From Sulfurospirillum sp. UCH001 (GTDB taxonomy: Bacteria > Campylobacterota > Campylobacteria > Campylobacterales > Sulfurospirillaceae), in NCBI RefSeq assembly GCF_001548035.1, contig NZ_AP014723.1:1488001-1552000 (forward strand): a stretch of DNA of 64,000 bases, read 5' to 3'. A program made the position numbers and the translations under genes. Shown here piece after piece: positions 49,866 to 59,092 of the stretch (within the stretch, counting starts at the first letter, position 1; each line of letters begins with the position of its first letter). The notes under the pieces were generated by a model. That model worked only from the letters and a program-made list of their open reading frames with translations, did no database searches and was not told the origin of the DNA.

Positions 49866-51440
49866 TTAGCGAAGTTCCATAACCATCTTCTTCAAAACTT
49901 CTTTATCAATTTTTGCTTCACTTGGGCTCGTTTGAGGAAGCTTCTCTTTATAGACAATGATAGAAGGTATCATATGATTTGGTAAATGTTTTTTCAGTTC
50001 AAAGACAATTTCGTTTTTCGTCACTTCTCTGATTGCACTATAAACCATTACGATTTCTTCTTCTGTTTTCTCGTTTTCGATTGAAAAAACAGCACATTGA
50101 TCAATTTGTGGAAGTTTATCGTGAACAACACTCTCAATCTCGTATGGACTGATTCTAAAGCCACTTACTTTGATCATATCATCCTTGCGGGAAACAAAGT
50201 AAAGATAGCCCTCTTCATCTCTGTAAACAAAGTCTCCACTCGCGACAACGATTTCATCCGTCAAATCGCCCTCTAAATTTACTACTTTATCCAAGATGGC
50301 AATACTTTTATAACGTTTTTGAGTATCTTCTTTTGATTTCCAATACCCTTTATAAATATACCCACCACGATGAATTAACTCACCGATTTCGCGAGGTTTA
50401 CACTCCAAACCTTGTTCATTAATAACATGGATTTCAACACCAGGAATTGGCTTACCAATTGAATTTGGGCGAATTTTAAGTTGTGCAGGATCAAGATACG
50501 TCGAACGAAATGCCTCTGTTAATCCATGCATCGAGTAAAATTTAGCATTAGGGTAACGTTCTTCTATATCTGCGATCATTTTAGGCGTAATTTTTCCACC
50601 TGAAGAAGTGACGATACGTACATTTCCTAAAAGCTTGGCATTAGGAATGCGTTTAGGATCACTTTCAAACATCTGCGTAATATGAGGTGGCATCAGTGGA
50701 AGAACGGTGACACCATCATTGATAAGATGATTGAAAAAATCTGCTGGAAGCACTAAAGAGTGAAGCGCTAATGTCGCATGATTGTAAATGGAACAAAAGA
50801 GTTGGTTTAAACCATAATCCAAAATGAAAGGAAGTGTTCCAGAAATCACATCACTCTCTTTGAGTTCTAGATAATTTGAAGCGACCCTTGCACTATCAAT
50901 AAGATTTCGATGCGTAATGACAATACCTCTTGGGAAACCTGTCAATCCAAAACTATAAGTAATCGCAGCATTTTTATAATCACCAATGTTACATAAAAAG
51001 GCATCACTGCAACATTTATAGATCTCTTCAAATGAGACGATGTCGCGTTCACTCGCTTCATAAGTAATGATTTTGCCGCTAAATTTAATTTCATCAATGC
51101 TTTTTATTTTTGATTTGTCAGTAATAATACATGCAATTCCACAATCATTGATAATGTGTTCTACCTGCTCAGGTTTTAACAGCCTTGAGATGGGAACAAA
51201 AATATATTCCGTTGAAAGAAGTGCCAAAATAGCGATAATTTGTTCGCTGCTTTTATGTGAATAGATACCGATACGTGAACCACTTGGAAGGGATAATTCA
51301 CTTAAATAATGAGCAATTTGATTGACTTTGCGAAACAGTTCACTATAGGTTAATTTTTTGGCTCCATCGATAATAGCGACTTTATCAGGACATGTTACTG
51401 CCGCTTTTTCAATGAGTGCACGAATACAATTAATTGACAT
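49866..51440 (-). CDS. AMP-dependent ligase (adenylating enzyme) of the glutamate mutase operon
   Basis: This 524-residue protein is an ANL adenylation enzyme. P-loop region TYSFGLTGFPRG is altered from the usual TSGSTGxPKG; SMHGLTEAFRSTYL and GKPIPGVEIHV resemble the exosortase-A-associated acyl ligases; GDFVYRDEEGYLYFVSRKDDMIKVSG leads to the hinge, and the catalytic Lys is in SEAKIDKEVL. It is last in glmS-glmE-glmL-ligase, 1 nt after glmL. A ligase for 3-methylaspartate or a product of it is the natural inference; fatty or other acids cannot be excluded. Confidence 0.85.
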   Translation of the reverse strand: MSINCIRALIEKAAVTCPDKVAIIDGAKKLTYSELFRKVNQIAHYLSELSLPSGSRIGIYSHKSSEQIIAILALLSTEYIFVPISRLLKPEQVEHIINDCGIACIITDKSKIKSIDEIKFSGKIITYEASERDIVSFEEIYKCCSDAFLCNIGDYKNAAITYSFGLTGFPRGIVITHRNLIDSARVASNYLELKESDVISGTLPFILDYGLNQLFCSIYNHATLALHSLVLPADFFNHLINDGVTVLPLMPPHITQMFESDPKRIPNAKLLGNVRIVTSSGGKITPKMIADIEERYPNAKFYSMHGLTEAFRSTYLDPAQLKIRPNSIGKPIPGVEIHVINEQGLECKPREIGELIHRGGYIYKGYWKSKEDTQKRYKSIAILDKVVNLEGDLTDEIVVASGDFVYRDEEGYLYFVSRKDDMIKVSGFRISPYEIESVVHDKLPQIDQCAVFSIENEKTEEEIVMVYSAIREVTKNEIVFELKKHLPNHMIPSIIVYKEKLPQTSPSEAKIDKEVLKKMVMELR

Positions 51441-51441
51441 A

Positions 51442-52635
51442 TTAACTCCTCGTATCAGTATTGTTTTCCATTCCTAATGTCCAGATTGCGTAGTCGTAAT
51501 CCATCACAATGTTTGGAATAGCATGTAAATTCATCACTTTTTTATAGAAGAATTGCATAATCATCTCAACTTCTTCATAAGAGAGCACCTTGGTAATTCC
51601 ACCCGTTAAAACAATCGTTTTTAAAAGCTCTAGGTGCAATGTAACATACAAAGGATGAAGTCTTGAAACCTTGTAAAGTACTAAAAAAATTGAAAGTTGC
51701 ATCAAAATACGTAATGCTTTCTCATTCTCTTCTTCTAAAATATTTTCTGTTACATTTAGATATGCTAAGAGTTCATACACAAATTCATTGTTCTTTGCCG
51801 CAAAAATAAGTGTTTCTCTAGATTTATAAACACCCAATTTTTTAAAGACCAATCTGTCATAACCACTTTCACTGACAATGTTATCTCTTACTAAATCACG
51901 ACTGTAGTGAATGTCCGTTGTAGCCCCTCCAATGTCAACGACAATAAAAGGATTTACCACTTCAAAATTTGCATCAATAAGAGGAAGTGAACGGTTAACA
52001 ATGTAAGGGGTTGAGTAGATTTGATTGGCTGTGATGGCATAGAGATGTTTGATATCTTCTTTTCCAACAATGTCAGCCTGATAGAGGTTTGTGAGGTACT
52101 CTTTAAGCTCACCACCATTGACATGCAATTTATCGGTAATGATATTTCCAAGCACTTTTAAATCAGGGATTTGAGCACCTAAAAACGATGCATCTTGTTT
52201 TGTACCCACATAAACGATATTGCTGTACTGTACATTTTTGAGATAATCAAACAATTTCTCATCAAATACATTGCCAATACCATCAATGCCACCGACGATA
52301 ATCACAACATCCACAAGTTCACTAGGAGCTCTACACTCTTCTATTTTGCTGTACAAAATCGTATCGATAATGTTAATGCCTGAATTAAAGGCTATATTCT
52401 TTGCAAATTTCAGACTAAATGAGTTCGTAAGCCCAATAATAAGCGTACTTAAGCCACCATTGGCAGAAGAACAGATGAAAATATCTTCTTTCTTATAGTT
52501 TGCAAAAATATTGCCGCATTTGGTTACTAAATCATCGTAAATATCTTTTTTAAAATCCCTAAAATATTGGCTAATGCCACTTTCTTGGCATACCTTAAAG
52601 TAGGTGCTCCCTACATCAATGAGAAGTTTACTCAT
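51442..52635 (-). CDS. glmL: glutamate mutase accessory ATPase GlmL (MutL family)
   Basis: GlmL/MutL proteins belong to the ASKHA ATPases and are thought to reactivate the coenzyme-B12 mutase. The 397-residue protein has the phosphate-1 motif LLIDVGSTYFKV at its N-terminus and a second VVDIGGATTDIHYS (phosphate-2). It overlaps glmE by 4 nt. In clostridia the gene likewise lies between glmS and glmE, with about 460 residues; this one is shorter. Confidence 0.9.
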   Translation of the reverse strand: MSKLLIDVGSTYFKVCQESGISQYFRDFKKDIYDDLVTKCGNIFANYKKEDIFICSSANGGLSTLIIGLTNSFSLKFAKNIAFNSGINIIDTILYSKIEECRAPSELVDVVIIVGGIDGIGNVFDEKLFDYLKNVQYSNIVYVGTKQDASFLGAQIPDLKVLGNIITDKLHVNGGELKEYLTNLYQADIVGKEDIKHLYAITANQIYSTPYIVNRSLPLIDANFEVVNPFIVVDIGGATTDIHYSRDLVRDNIVSESGYDRLVFKKLGVYKSRETLIFAAKNNEFVYELLAYLNVTENILEEENEKALRILMQLSIFLVLYKVSRLHPLYVTLHLELLKTIVLTGGITKVLSYEEVEMIMQFFYKKVMNLHAIPNIVMDYDYAIWTLGMENNTDTRS

Positions 52636-53996
52636 AGCATTGCCCCTATGTCATGGATAATTTTATTAATGACTTCTGTTTTGCTCTCAGGTAAATTGAC
52701 CTTTGATTTTTCATAGGCAAAACAGCGTTCTGGTAACGGTAATTTACCTTTTTCGATGATGCGGATATTACCATTATCATCACGAATCGTAATGACTTCA
52801 TTGTTATTGATGATATGCGGTGAAAAAGGTACATCGATCAAACCACTTTTGATGGTATTGAACACTTTACGCCATAAAGTATCGGCAGGATCGTTAAAGA
52901 CAGCATCCATAATTGAGCGTACTTCTAGTTCCAAGTTTTCCTCTTCCTCTGCGTCATGAACAACAGGAAGTCCCTTTAGCGTACGTAGTGTGTACTTGGT
53001 ATTTGCCACAGATTGGGCATTGCATTGCATTGTTGGAATACCAAAAGCCTCATCACGAGTTTTGATAATAATTTTATCGGCTCTTACCATTGCGGCGATG
53101 ACGGTATTCGTGTTGATCAGTTGGTCTGAGAGATTTTTATCTCTTGGAAATGCACCCATCCATTGGTGATACACAAGATTGATGATGGCATCGCTTCCAC
53201 CAAACATATCTGCATATTCACGTGCTAATTTTTTCAGTACATTTGATGTAACAATGTCTTGCATCATAGAACCATTTTGAGAAAAGCTCACAGAGAAGGA
53301 CTTCACACCCTCTTCAATAGACAGAAGCATTTCAATGAGCTGAATAACAATAACAATACATGGAGGAACAAGCGTTGCGGTCAAAGGACCAAACGACTCT
53401 CTATTGATTGGCTCATTAAGCTTTGAGTAAAGCGCACAGACTTTATCCACATACTTCCAATATAAAAAGGCTTTATCGAGTGGAAAGTTTTTAGAGTATG
53501 GGAGCATATACGTGATTGGTCCACCCTCTATTTCAAAAATACCAGAAGCTAAAGCCGTCTCAACCAAAAGCCTTGCATCGGGCGTTCCATGACGAAGACT
53601 CACAGGTTTGTTAAAATGTGTCATCATCTTACGTGTGGTACGGTAGCCGTGATTAACGAGTGGATAACCATTGAGCATGTCCATCTCATTCTCTTCAGAG
53701 AGAGTGAGCATCTTTTTTGCCATAGCATAGTCATTAAGACGGGTGTTACTATCGATTGTAAGAGGTAAGACATCGATGTCCGCTTTCATAAATTCTTCGT
53801 AAAGCTCGAACATTTTTTTGTAGGTTGGGAAGCCACCGCGAGGTTGAACTAACAGACGATCGCGCTTTTTAAAATGATGAGAGATGAACATCTCTTTTGG
53901 AGCATTGCGTATAAAATTCTCAATCTCATCAAAATCAAAATTATCCGCATATTCATTGCGAGTGATAACATCACGCTCTTTTTGGAGTAAACTCAT
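52632..53996 (-). CDS. glmE: methylaspartate (glutamate) mutase epsilon subunit
   Basis: GlmE is the catalytic subunit that converts glutamate to (2S,3S)-3-methylaspartate with adenosylcobalamin. The 454-residue protein keeps the residues known from Clostridium cochlearium: Arg53 (QPRGG), Arg86 (TIDSNTRLN), Arg135 (RHGTPD), Glu157, Tyr163 and Tyr167 (EGGPITYMLPY), all at an offset of 13-14. The family's NREPFGPLTGTLVPP appears as NRESFGPLTATLVPP. It overlaps glmS by 4 nt. Confidence 0.95.
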   Translation of the reverse strand: MSLLQKERDVITRNEYADNFDFDEIENFIRNAPKEMFISHHFKKRDRLLVQPRGGFPTYKKMFELYEEFMKADIDVLPLTIDSNTRLNDYAMAKKMLTLSEENEMDMLNGYPLVNHGYRTTRKMMTHFNKPVSLRHGTPDARLLVETALASGIFEIEGGPITYMLPYSKNFPLDKAFLYWKYVDKVCALYSKLNEPINRESFGPLTATLVPPCIVIVIQLIEMLLSIEEGVKSFSVSFSQNGSMMQDIVTSNVLKKLAREYADMFGGSDAIINLVYHQWMGAFPRDKNLSDQLINTNTVIAAMVRADKIIIKTRDEAFGIPTMQCNAQSVANTKYTLRTLKGLPVVHDAEEEENLELEVRSIMDAVFNDPADTLWRKVFNTIKSGLIDVPFSPHIINNNEVITIRDDNGNIRIIEKGKLPLPERCFAYEKSKVNLPESKTEVINKIIHDIGAML

Positions 53997-54397
53997 GCTC
54001 GATCCTTTACAAAACGCTCTATTTCATCAAGCCCTGTATTAAGATCGATTTGGTGAAAGACAAGGTCAAACCCATAGGATTTGTATTTGGGAACAATGTC
54101 ACTTTGAGCCGCTTCACCAACTGCCAAATTGCCACCAATGACGAAAATGACATCTTTCAGTTCGTACTCAGAGCGTAAAAATTGTAAATCCCTACACCAG
54201 CCCTCGGCTTCGCCATTAAGCGAAGAGATGAGCAAAATGTCTGCATCCGTTTCAACAACGGCGTCAATAAACTCCTCCAATGAAGTATTAACGCCTAGGT
54301 TAAATACTTCAAAACCTCTAGCTTGTAATGATATATCAATAAGTCTGTTAGCGACTACATGAATGTCATTACCCACGACACCTGTGACTACTTTCAT
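53993..54397 (-). CDS. glmS: methylaspartate (glutamate) mutase sigma subunit (B12-binding)
   Basis: GlmS binds cobalamin through the DxHxxG motif. Here Asp11 and His13 (the cobalt ligand) are present in NDIHVVANRL, but the Gly is Ala16. ISSLNGEAEG and VIGGNLAVG supply the rest of the Rossmann pocket. The 134 residues match the family. First gene of the operon, divergent from the cytochrome gene. No B12-synthesis gene is nearby. Confidence 0.93.
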   Translation of the reverse strand: MKVVTGVVGNDIHVVANRLIDISLQARGFEVFNLGVNTSLEEFIDAVVETDADILLISSLNGEAEGWCRDLQFLRSEYELKDVIFVIGGNLAVGEAAQSDIVPKYKSYGFDLVFHQIDLNTGLDEIERFVKDRA

Positions 54398-54450
54398 GGA
54401 CTGACCTAAAATTTGAATGATTTTGCATTCTATCTTAACGTTATTAAAGG

Positions 54451-54456
54451 TATAAT
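54451..54456 (+). promoter_or_regulatory. -10 box of the tetraheme cytochrome gene
   Basis: A perfect TATAAT lies 26 nt before the ATG at 54483, with an AAGTGG ribosome site between. The glmS promoter must lie on the other strand of the same 85-nt gap. Confidence 0.55.
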
Positions 54457-54482
54457 TAACACAAATTTTCTAAAGTGGATTC

Positions 54483-54842
54483 ATGTCAAAAAAAGCCTTT
54501 TTGTTCCTTATATTTCTCATTTTGAGTTTTCAGAGCATGTTAATTGCGTGTGGAGGAAGCTGTTTGGAGTGTCATTCAAAGCTTCAACCTTACATCAATG
54601 ACCAAAACCATGTGATTTTAAATGAGTGTATAACCTGTCATAATAAACCTTCTGAGCAAGGACAATGCGGAAAAGACTGTTTTGATTGCCACTCGCGCGA
54701 CAAAGTCTATGCTCAAAAAGATGTTGTAGCACATCAGGAGCTTAAGATTTGTGGAACATGCCATAAAGAAAAAGTCGATTTTACGATTCCAAAACGCTCA
54801 GCCATTTCTAATCAACAAAATTTAATACAACTCTTCAAATAA
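54483..54842 (+). CDS. small periplasmic tetraheme cytochrome c
   Basis: The 119-residue protein has a signal peptide ending about 23 and four CxxCH heme sites: CLECH (27-31), CITCH (49-53), CFDCH (66-70) and CGTCH (90-94). It therefore probably carries four c-type hemes in under 100 residues. Small multiheme cytochromes transfer electrons to periplasmic reductases. No reductase gene is adjacent; it is followed 13 nt later by rraA. Further Cys at 23 and 62 are unassigned. Confidence 0.88.
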   Translation: MSKKAFLFLIFLILSFQSMLIACGGSCLECHSKLQPYINDQNHVILNECITCHNKPSEQGQCGKDCFDCHSRDKVYAQKDVVAHQELKICGTCHKEKVDFTIPKRSAISNQQNLIQLFK

Positions 54843-54855
54843 ACTAGGAGCTCTC

Positions 54856-55335
54856 ATGAAATTTTATACCGCAGATCTTTGTGACAAATACCCAGAACAT
54901 GTTCAGGTTTTAGATCCCATTATGAAATCGTACGGTGGATCAAAACGTGTTATGGGACAAATCGTCACCATTAAACTACCAGGTCACAATAAAACATTAG
55001 TCGAACTACTTAAAAGTGAAGGTGCAGGACAAATCGCTGTGGTTGACGTCGATGCCAAATATACCGCTGTCGTAGGTGACAATCTTATGAAATTTGCATA
55101 TGAGAACAACTGGGCAGGGATTGTTATCAACGGTTATGTACGTGACACGAAAAATACAAAAGAGATTGATGTAGGACTTTTTGCGTTAGGAACATGTCCG
55201 AAAAAAACAATGGAAGTTAAAGAAGGCTCATTGCATGACACCGTTAGTTTTGGTGGTATAACGTTTAACGAAGGTGATTATCTTTATGCCGATCGTGATG
55301 GCATTATCGTAAGTGCTATGCCTTTGGAGATGTAA
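54856..55335 (+). CDS. rraA: RraA family protein (RNase E inhibitor-like)
   Basis: RraA proteins bind RNase E and reduce its activity, and the fold is shared with HMG/CHA aldolases. The 159-residue protein has VVGDNLMKFAYENNWAGIVINGYVRD and VGLFALGTCPKKTM, typical of RraA. Classic RNase E is absent from most Campylobacterota as far as I know, so the partner or activity is uncertain. AGGAG precedes ATG 54856; the 3' end overlaps a minus-strand gene by 20 nt. Confidence 0.88.
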   Translation: MKFYTADLCDKYPEHVQVLDPIMKSYGGSKRVMGQIVTIKLPGHNKTLVELLKSEGAGQIAVVDVDAKYTAVVGDNLMKFAYENNWAGIVINGYVRDTKNTKEIDVGLFALGTCPKKTMEVKEGSLHDTVSFGGITFNEGDYLYADRDGIIVSAMPLEM

Positions 55336-55756
55336 CAAAACACTTTTGCATGATCTTTTTCCAGTCCACATCAAAGTGTTTACGTATGTAGGCTTTGGTG
55401 TGTGGCACACTACACGCCGAACAGTCCAAATGGGAAACCTTCTCGTACACAAAATAGCTACTCTTTTTAGAGTGAATAGAGCATTCGCTTTTATAATTTA
55501 TACCCTCTTCTACGCTCAATCCTTCATCGTTAAAGCGAAAATGAGGGCATGCACACAAATAGCAATTTAACGCTTGAAGATTGTGGCATTTTTGTTTTTT
55601 TGCATACAGTAAGCAAAATTCAGGCTCTTTTTCAACCATATTCTCAAACAAAAAATAGTCAATAATCATCTCTTGTGTATAATTTTGAGTACTCAATTTT
55701 TGAACAATAACACGATGTTTGTTAGCATGTGTTTCAAACCATTCCAAATAGCTCAT
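55316..55756 (-). CDS. Cys-rich protein, probable metal-binding (zf-like) domain
   Basis: The preferred start is MSYLEWFETHANK at 55756 (146 aa). The C-terminal half has a Cys/His pattern: CHNLQALNCYLCACPHF, then CSIHSK and HLDCSACSVPH. This resembles the Cys-rich small domain (Pfam zf-like) that I recall from bacteria and archaea, sometimes near cobalamin genes. The function is unknown. It converges with rraA with a 20-nt overlap and is divergent from the next gene. The domain name is tentative. Confidence 0.72.
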   Translation of the reverse strand: MSYLEWFETHANKHRVIVQKLSTQNYTQEMIIDYFLFENMVEKEPEFCLLYAKKQKCHNLQALNCYLCACPHFRFNDEGLSVEEGINYKSECSIHSKKSSYFVYEKVSHLDCSACSVPHTKAYIRKHFDVDWKKIMQKCFVTSPKA

Positions 55757-55829
55757 AAAATTGTATTTCCTTTCAAAAATTGGCACCTATCTTAAATATT
55801 TTATTGTAAAATTCCGACAAAGGAATGAT

Positions 55830-56252
55830 ATGAAAAAGTTTTTAACCATTTTAGCACTTATCTCTAAACTCATTGCTGATGATTCAAGCGATTTAGATGA
55901 AATCAAAGAAGAAGACATCCCAAAAATTCTCTCGATCATCAAAGATGGTACAAAAGAGCATTTACCAATGATGTTGGATGATTATACAACGCTTGTAGAT
56001 ATTGTCAGTGTGCAAAATGCTATCGAATACCGTAACCGTATCAATTCCGCAAATGAACATGTCAAAACTATTCTCAAAGCCGATAAAGGTACACTCATTA
56101 AAACCACATACGAGAACAATAAAAGTTACCTCTGTAACGACTATGAAACACGCTCACTTCTTAGAAAAGGAGCTGTGTTTATCTATGTTTTCTATGATCT
56201 TAACAATGTAGAGCTTTTCAAATTTTCTATTCAAAATAAAGATTGCCAATAA
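55830..56252 (+). CDS. secreted small protein of unknown function
   Basis: ATG 55830 follows AAAGGA at six bases; the frame is open upstream but lacks that site. The 140-residue protein has a signal peptide (MKKFLTILALISKLIA), an acidic helix-rich mature part, and two Cys (SYLCNDYET and the C-terminal KDCQ) that could form a disulfide. No family recognised. Its transcript ends at a strong stem-loop. Confidence 0.75.
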   Translation: MKKFLTILALISKLIADDSSDLDEIKEEDIPKILSIIKDGTKEHLPMMLDDYTTLVDIVSVQNAIEYRNRINSANEHVKTILKADKGTLIKTTYENNKSYLCNDYETRSLLRKGAVFIYVFYDLNNVELFKFSIQNKDCQ

Positions 56253-56282
56253 TTTCTGGCATGTTCTTTAACATGCCAGAAA
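56253..56282. terminator. bidirectional terminator between the small secreted protein gene and clpB
   Basis: A perfect 13-bp stem, TTTCTGGCATGTT and AACATGCCAGAAA, with loop CTTT lies between two convergent genes. It ends at 56282, 10 nt before the clpB stop. A- or T-rich flanks exist on both sides. Confidence 0.8.
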
Positions 56283-56292
56283 TATCGCTTTA

Positions 56293-58866
56293 TTACTGTT
56301 TATTGATAACGATCTCTCCATTTTTCGCATCAATAACAATACTCTCTCCTTCATGGAGTTTTTCTTCCAAAATAAGTTCAGCCAATTTATCTTCTACCAG
56401 CTCATACAGAGCCCGTTTGAGTGGACGAGCGCCATAAACTGGATCAAACCCAGCTTCGGCAATGAGGCTTTTAGCGGCTTTTGTAAGCTCAGCTTTGATC
56501 TCTTTGTTAGCAAGCTTCGTCTCTATGTCTTTGAACATAATGCTTACGATCTCACGCAATCCATCTTCTGTGAGTGGATTAAAGATGATGATGTCATCAA
56601 GACGGTTCAAAAATTCAGGTTTAAAGTACGCTCTTAGCTCCTTCATCACCTCTTCTTCGCGTCTCTCACCTTCAAATTCCATGATTTTCGCACTTGCAAT
56701 ATTCGATGTGAGAATAATAATAGTGTTTTTAAAATCAATCGTTACACCTTTATTGTCCGTCAAACGCCCTTCATCGAGTACTTGAAGAAGAATGTTAAAG
56801 ACATCAGGATGCGCTTTTTCGATTTCATCAAATAACACAACACTGTATGGCTTCCTTCGCACCGCTTCAGTGAGTTGACCACCCTCATCATAGCCTACAT
56901 AACCTGGAGGTGCCCCGACTAAACGACTGACTGAGTGTTTTTCCATATATTCACTCATATCGAAACGAATGAGAGCTTTTGTCGTATCAAACAAGAAATT
57001 TGCAAGCGCTTTCGCACTTTGTGTTTTACCAACACCCGTCGGACCTAAGAAAAGAAAACTACCAATCGGTTTATTTTGCTCACTCAGTCCTGCTTTATTA
57101 CGCTTAATAGCTCTACCTATCGCTTTAATGGCTGCATCTTGACCTACGACTTCTTTTCTTAGATGATCTTCTACGGCTAAGACTTTGGCTTTTTCACCTT
57201 GGAGCATTTTATTGACAGGAATGCCTGTCCATTTACTCACAATCGTCGCGATCATCTCTTCATCAACACTGTTTTTCAAGAGTGTTCCGCTCTCAACCAT
57301 TTTTTCCCATCTGGCTTTAAGATCCTCTTCTTGTTTGACTAACTCAGGTAATTTACCATATTCAATTTCAGCCGCTTTATTGAACTCACTGTTTTTCTTT
57401 GCGGTTTCTGCCTCTCTACGAAGGGCTTCTGCTTTTGTTTTAATGGATGCGATGTCGTTAAAAACACTTTTTTCAGTTTCAAATTGCACTTCAAGAGAAT
57501 GCATCTTCTCTTTTGCATCTCCCAGCTCTTTTTCAATGGCTTTTAGACGCTCATCATTCTTTTTATTTTTCTCCATCAAGAGTGCTTCCTTTTCAACCAT
57601 CAGTGTACTAATCGCACGTTTGATGCGGCTAAGCTCTGTTGGTTCACTCTCAATCTGCATTTTAAGCTCAGCTGCAGCTTCATCAATAAGGTCAATTGCT
57701 TTATCAGGCAAGAAACGATCACTAATGTAACGAGAACTGAGTTTTGCAGCAGCGATCAAAGCAGAGTCTTGAATGCTCACGTTATGGTGCGCCTCAAGAT
57801 GCTCTTTGATTCCTCGTAAAATCTGTAAAGCTTCGTTAATGCTTGGTTCATTCACCGTTACTGGCTGAAAACGGCGCTGTAACGCGGCATCTTTTTCAAA
57901 GTATTTTCGGTACTCTTTGAGTGTAGTTGCACCAATTGTATGAAGCTCACCACGTGCAAGGGCTGGTTTTAAGATGTTTGCAGCATCCATGCTACCTTCA
58001 CTAGCCCCAGCTCCAACGATGGTATGAATCTCATCGATAAAAAGAATGATATTGCCACTTTTCTTGACTTCATCAATAACGGCTTTAAGGCGGTCTTCAA
58101 ATTCACCGCGGTATTTTGCACCAGCAATGAGTGCACTCATGTCAAGCGCTACAACACTTTTATTTTGCAGACTCAAAGGCACATCGTTATGCGCAATTCT
58201 AAGCGCCAATCCTTCCGCAATCGCTGTTTTACCTGTTCCTGGCTCACCGATTAAGATAGGATTGTTTTTCGTTTTACGAATGAGGATTTGCATCATTCGC
58301 CCAATCTCTTCATCACGTCCAATGACAGGATCTAGCTTTCCTTCGCTAGCTAATTTTGTAAGATTAATGCCGTATTTTTCAAGAGATTCAAGGTTTTCAT
58401 CAGCACTTTGTTTATCAATTTTTTTCCCACCACGAAGCGCTTCAAGATTTTTCTTGAAATGTAAAACATCTAAGTATTTTCCTAAAATCTTCTTCAATGG
58501 ATCACTATCGATATTAGCAAGTAACCATGTATCTACGGAGAGATAACTATCTCCTTTTTGTTTCATTAAGCCTTCAGCTTTTTGCAAAGTCTCAACAAGG
58601 GAGCGAGAAATAGAAATATTTTCTTTGCTAACGTGTGATGCGGTAGGCAGTTTTTGTACTTCACTTTTGATTTCAAGCTCTATAGCACTCTTATCAATAT
58701 TCATTTTATTAAAGACTTGATTGAGAATGGAAGCTGAGTTTGTAATCAATGCCCAAGTGACATGTAAAGGCGTTGCTTCTTGATTTTTTGAATGCAGTGC
58801 AAGGCTGATAGCGCTCTCTATAGCTTCTCGCATTTGGTTCGTTAATTGCTCGAAAAGTGAGTTCAT
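56293..58866 (-). CDS. clpB: ATP-dependent disaggregase ClpB
   Basis: ClpB rescues aggregated proteins with DnaK. The 857-residue protein has an N domain, two AAA+ modules with Walker [14 protein letters not shown] and [13 protein letters not shown], the middle coiled coil (about 400-520), and C-terminal [24 protein letters not shown] 58866 with GAAGGAG upstream. Under HspR control by its promoter. Confidence 0.97.
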   Translation of the reverse strand: MNSLFEQLTNQMREAIESAISLALHSKNQEATPLHVTWALITNSASILNQVFNKMNIDKSAIELEIKSEVQKLPTASHVSKENISISRSLVETLQKAEGLMKQKGDSYLSVDTWLLANIDSDPLKKILGKYLDVLHFKKNLEALRGGKKIDKQSADENLESLEKYGINLTKLASEGKLDPVIGRDEEIGRMMQILIRKTKNNPILIGEPGTGKTAIAEGLALRIAHNDVPLSLQNKSVVALDMSALIAGAKYRGEFEDRLKAVIDEVKKSGNIILFIDEIHTIVGAGASEGSMDAANILKPALARGELHTIGATTLKEYRKYFEKDAALQRRFQPVTVNEPSINEALQILRGIKEHLEAHHNVSIQDSALIAAAKLSSRYISDRFLPDKAIDLIDEAAAELKMQIESEPTELSRIKRAISTLMVEKEALLMEKNKKNDERLKAIEKELGDAKEKMHSLEVQFETEKSVFNDIASIKTKAEALRREAETAKKNSEFNKAAEIEYGKLPELVKQEEDLKARWEKMVESGTLLKNSVDEEMIATIVSKWTGIPVNKMLQGEKAKVLAVEDHLRKEVVGQDAAIKAIGRAIKRNKAGLSEQNKPIGSFLFLGPTGVGKTQSAKALANFLFDTTKALIRFDMSEYMEKHSVSRLVGAPPGYVGYDEGGQLTEAVRRKPYSVVLFDEIEKAHPDVFNILLQVLDEGRLTDNKGVTIDFKNTIIILTSNIASAKIMEFEGERREEEVMKELRAYFKPEFLNRLDDIIIFNPLTEDGLREIVSIMFKDIETKLANKEIKAELTKAAKSLIAEAGFDPVYGARPLKRALYELVEDKLAELILEEKLHEGESIVIDAKNGEIVINKQ

Positions 58867-58892
58867 TGCAGCTCCTTCATAATTTTTCTATA

Positions 58893-58922
58893 ATTTTACA
58901 ACTTTAGTCTATTGATGTCAAG
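58893..58922 (-). promoter_or_regulatory. sigma70 promoter of clpB with a HAIR-like HspR site
   Basis: The minus strand reads TTGACA (58916-58921), 17 nt, TAAAAT (58893-58898). The HAIR-like site CTTGACA-N7-ACTAAAG (58902-58922) has one mismatch in the right half against ACTCAAG and two in the left. It overlaps the -35. This is the third HspR-type site in the window. Confidence 0.75.
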
Positions 58923-59040
58923 TTTATTTAGCAATAAGGCATTACTTTTATTAAATCACAACTGTCATCTAAACCCTAATATGAGTTAAATTTTTCATAC
59001 TACATCTTATGCTTTCATAGAAGTTTTAGGGAAACTCCAC

Positions 59041-59046
59041 TATAAT
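59041..59046 (+). promoter_or_regulatory. -10 box upstream of ctpA
   Basis: A TATAAT lies 46 nt before the ctpA ATG. The stretch between clpB and ctpA (226 nt) otherwise holds only the clpB promoter. No -35 with a normal spacer stands out. Confidence 0.5.
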
Positions 59047-59092
59047 CATCCTCCAAAGAATACGCATACCATGCGAGGAGCACATATACGCT

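Noticed and set aside
57185-57730. A 181-residue plus-strand open frame opposite clpB
   Set aside because: It lies wholly antisense to the conserved clpB middle region, has low-complexity Ser/Leu composition and no ribosome site. It is a shadow of the coding strand.
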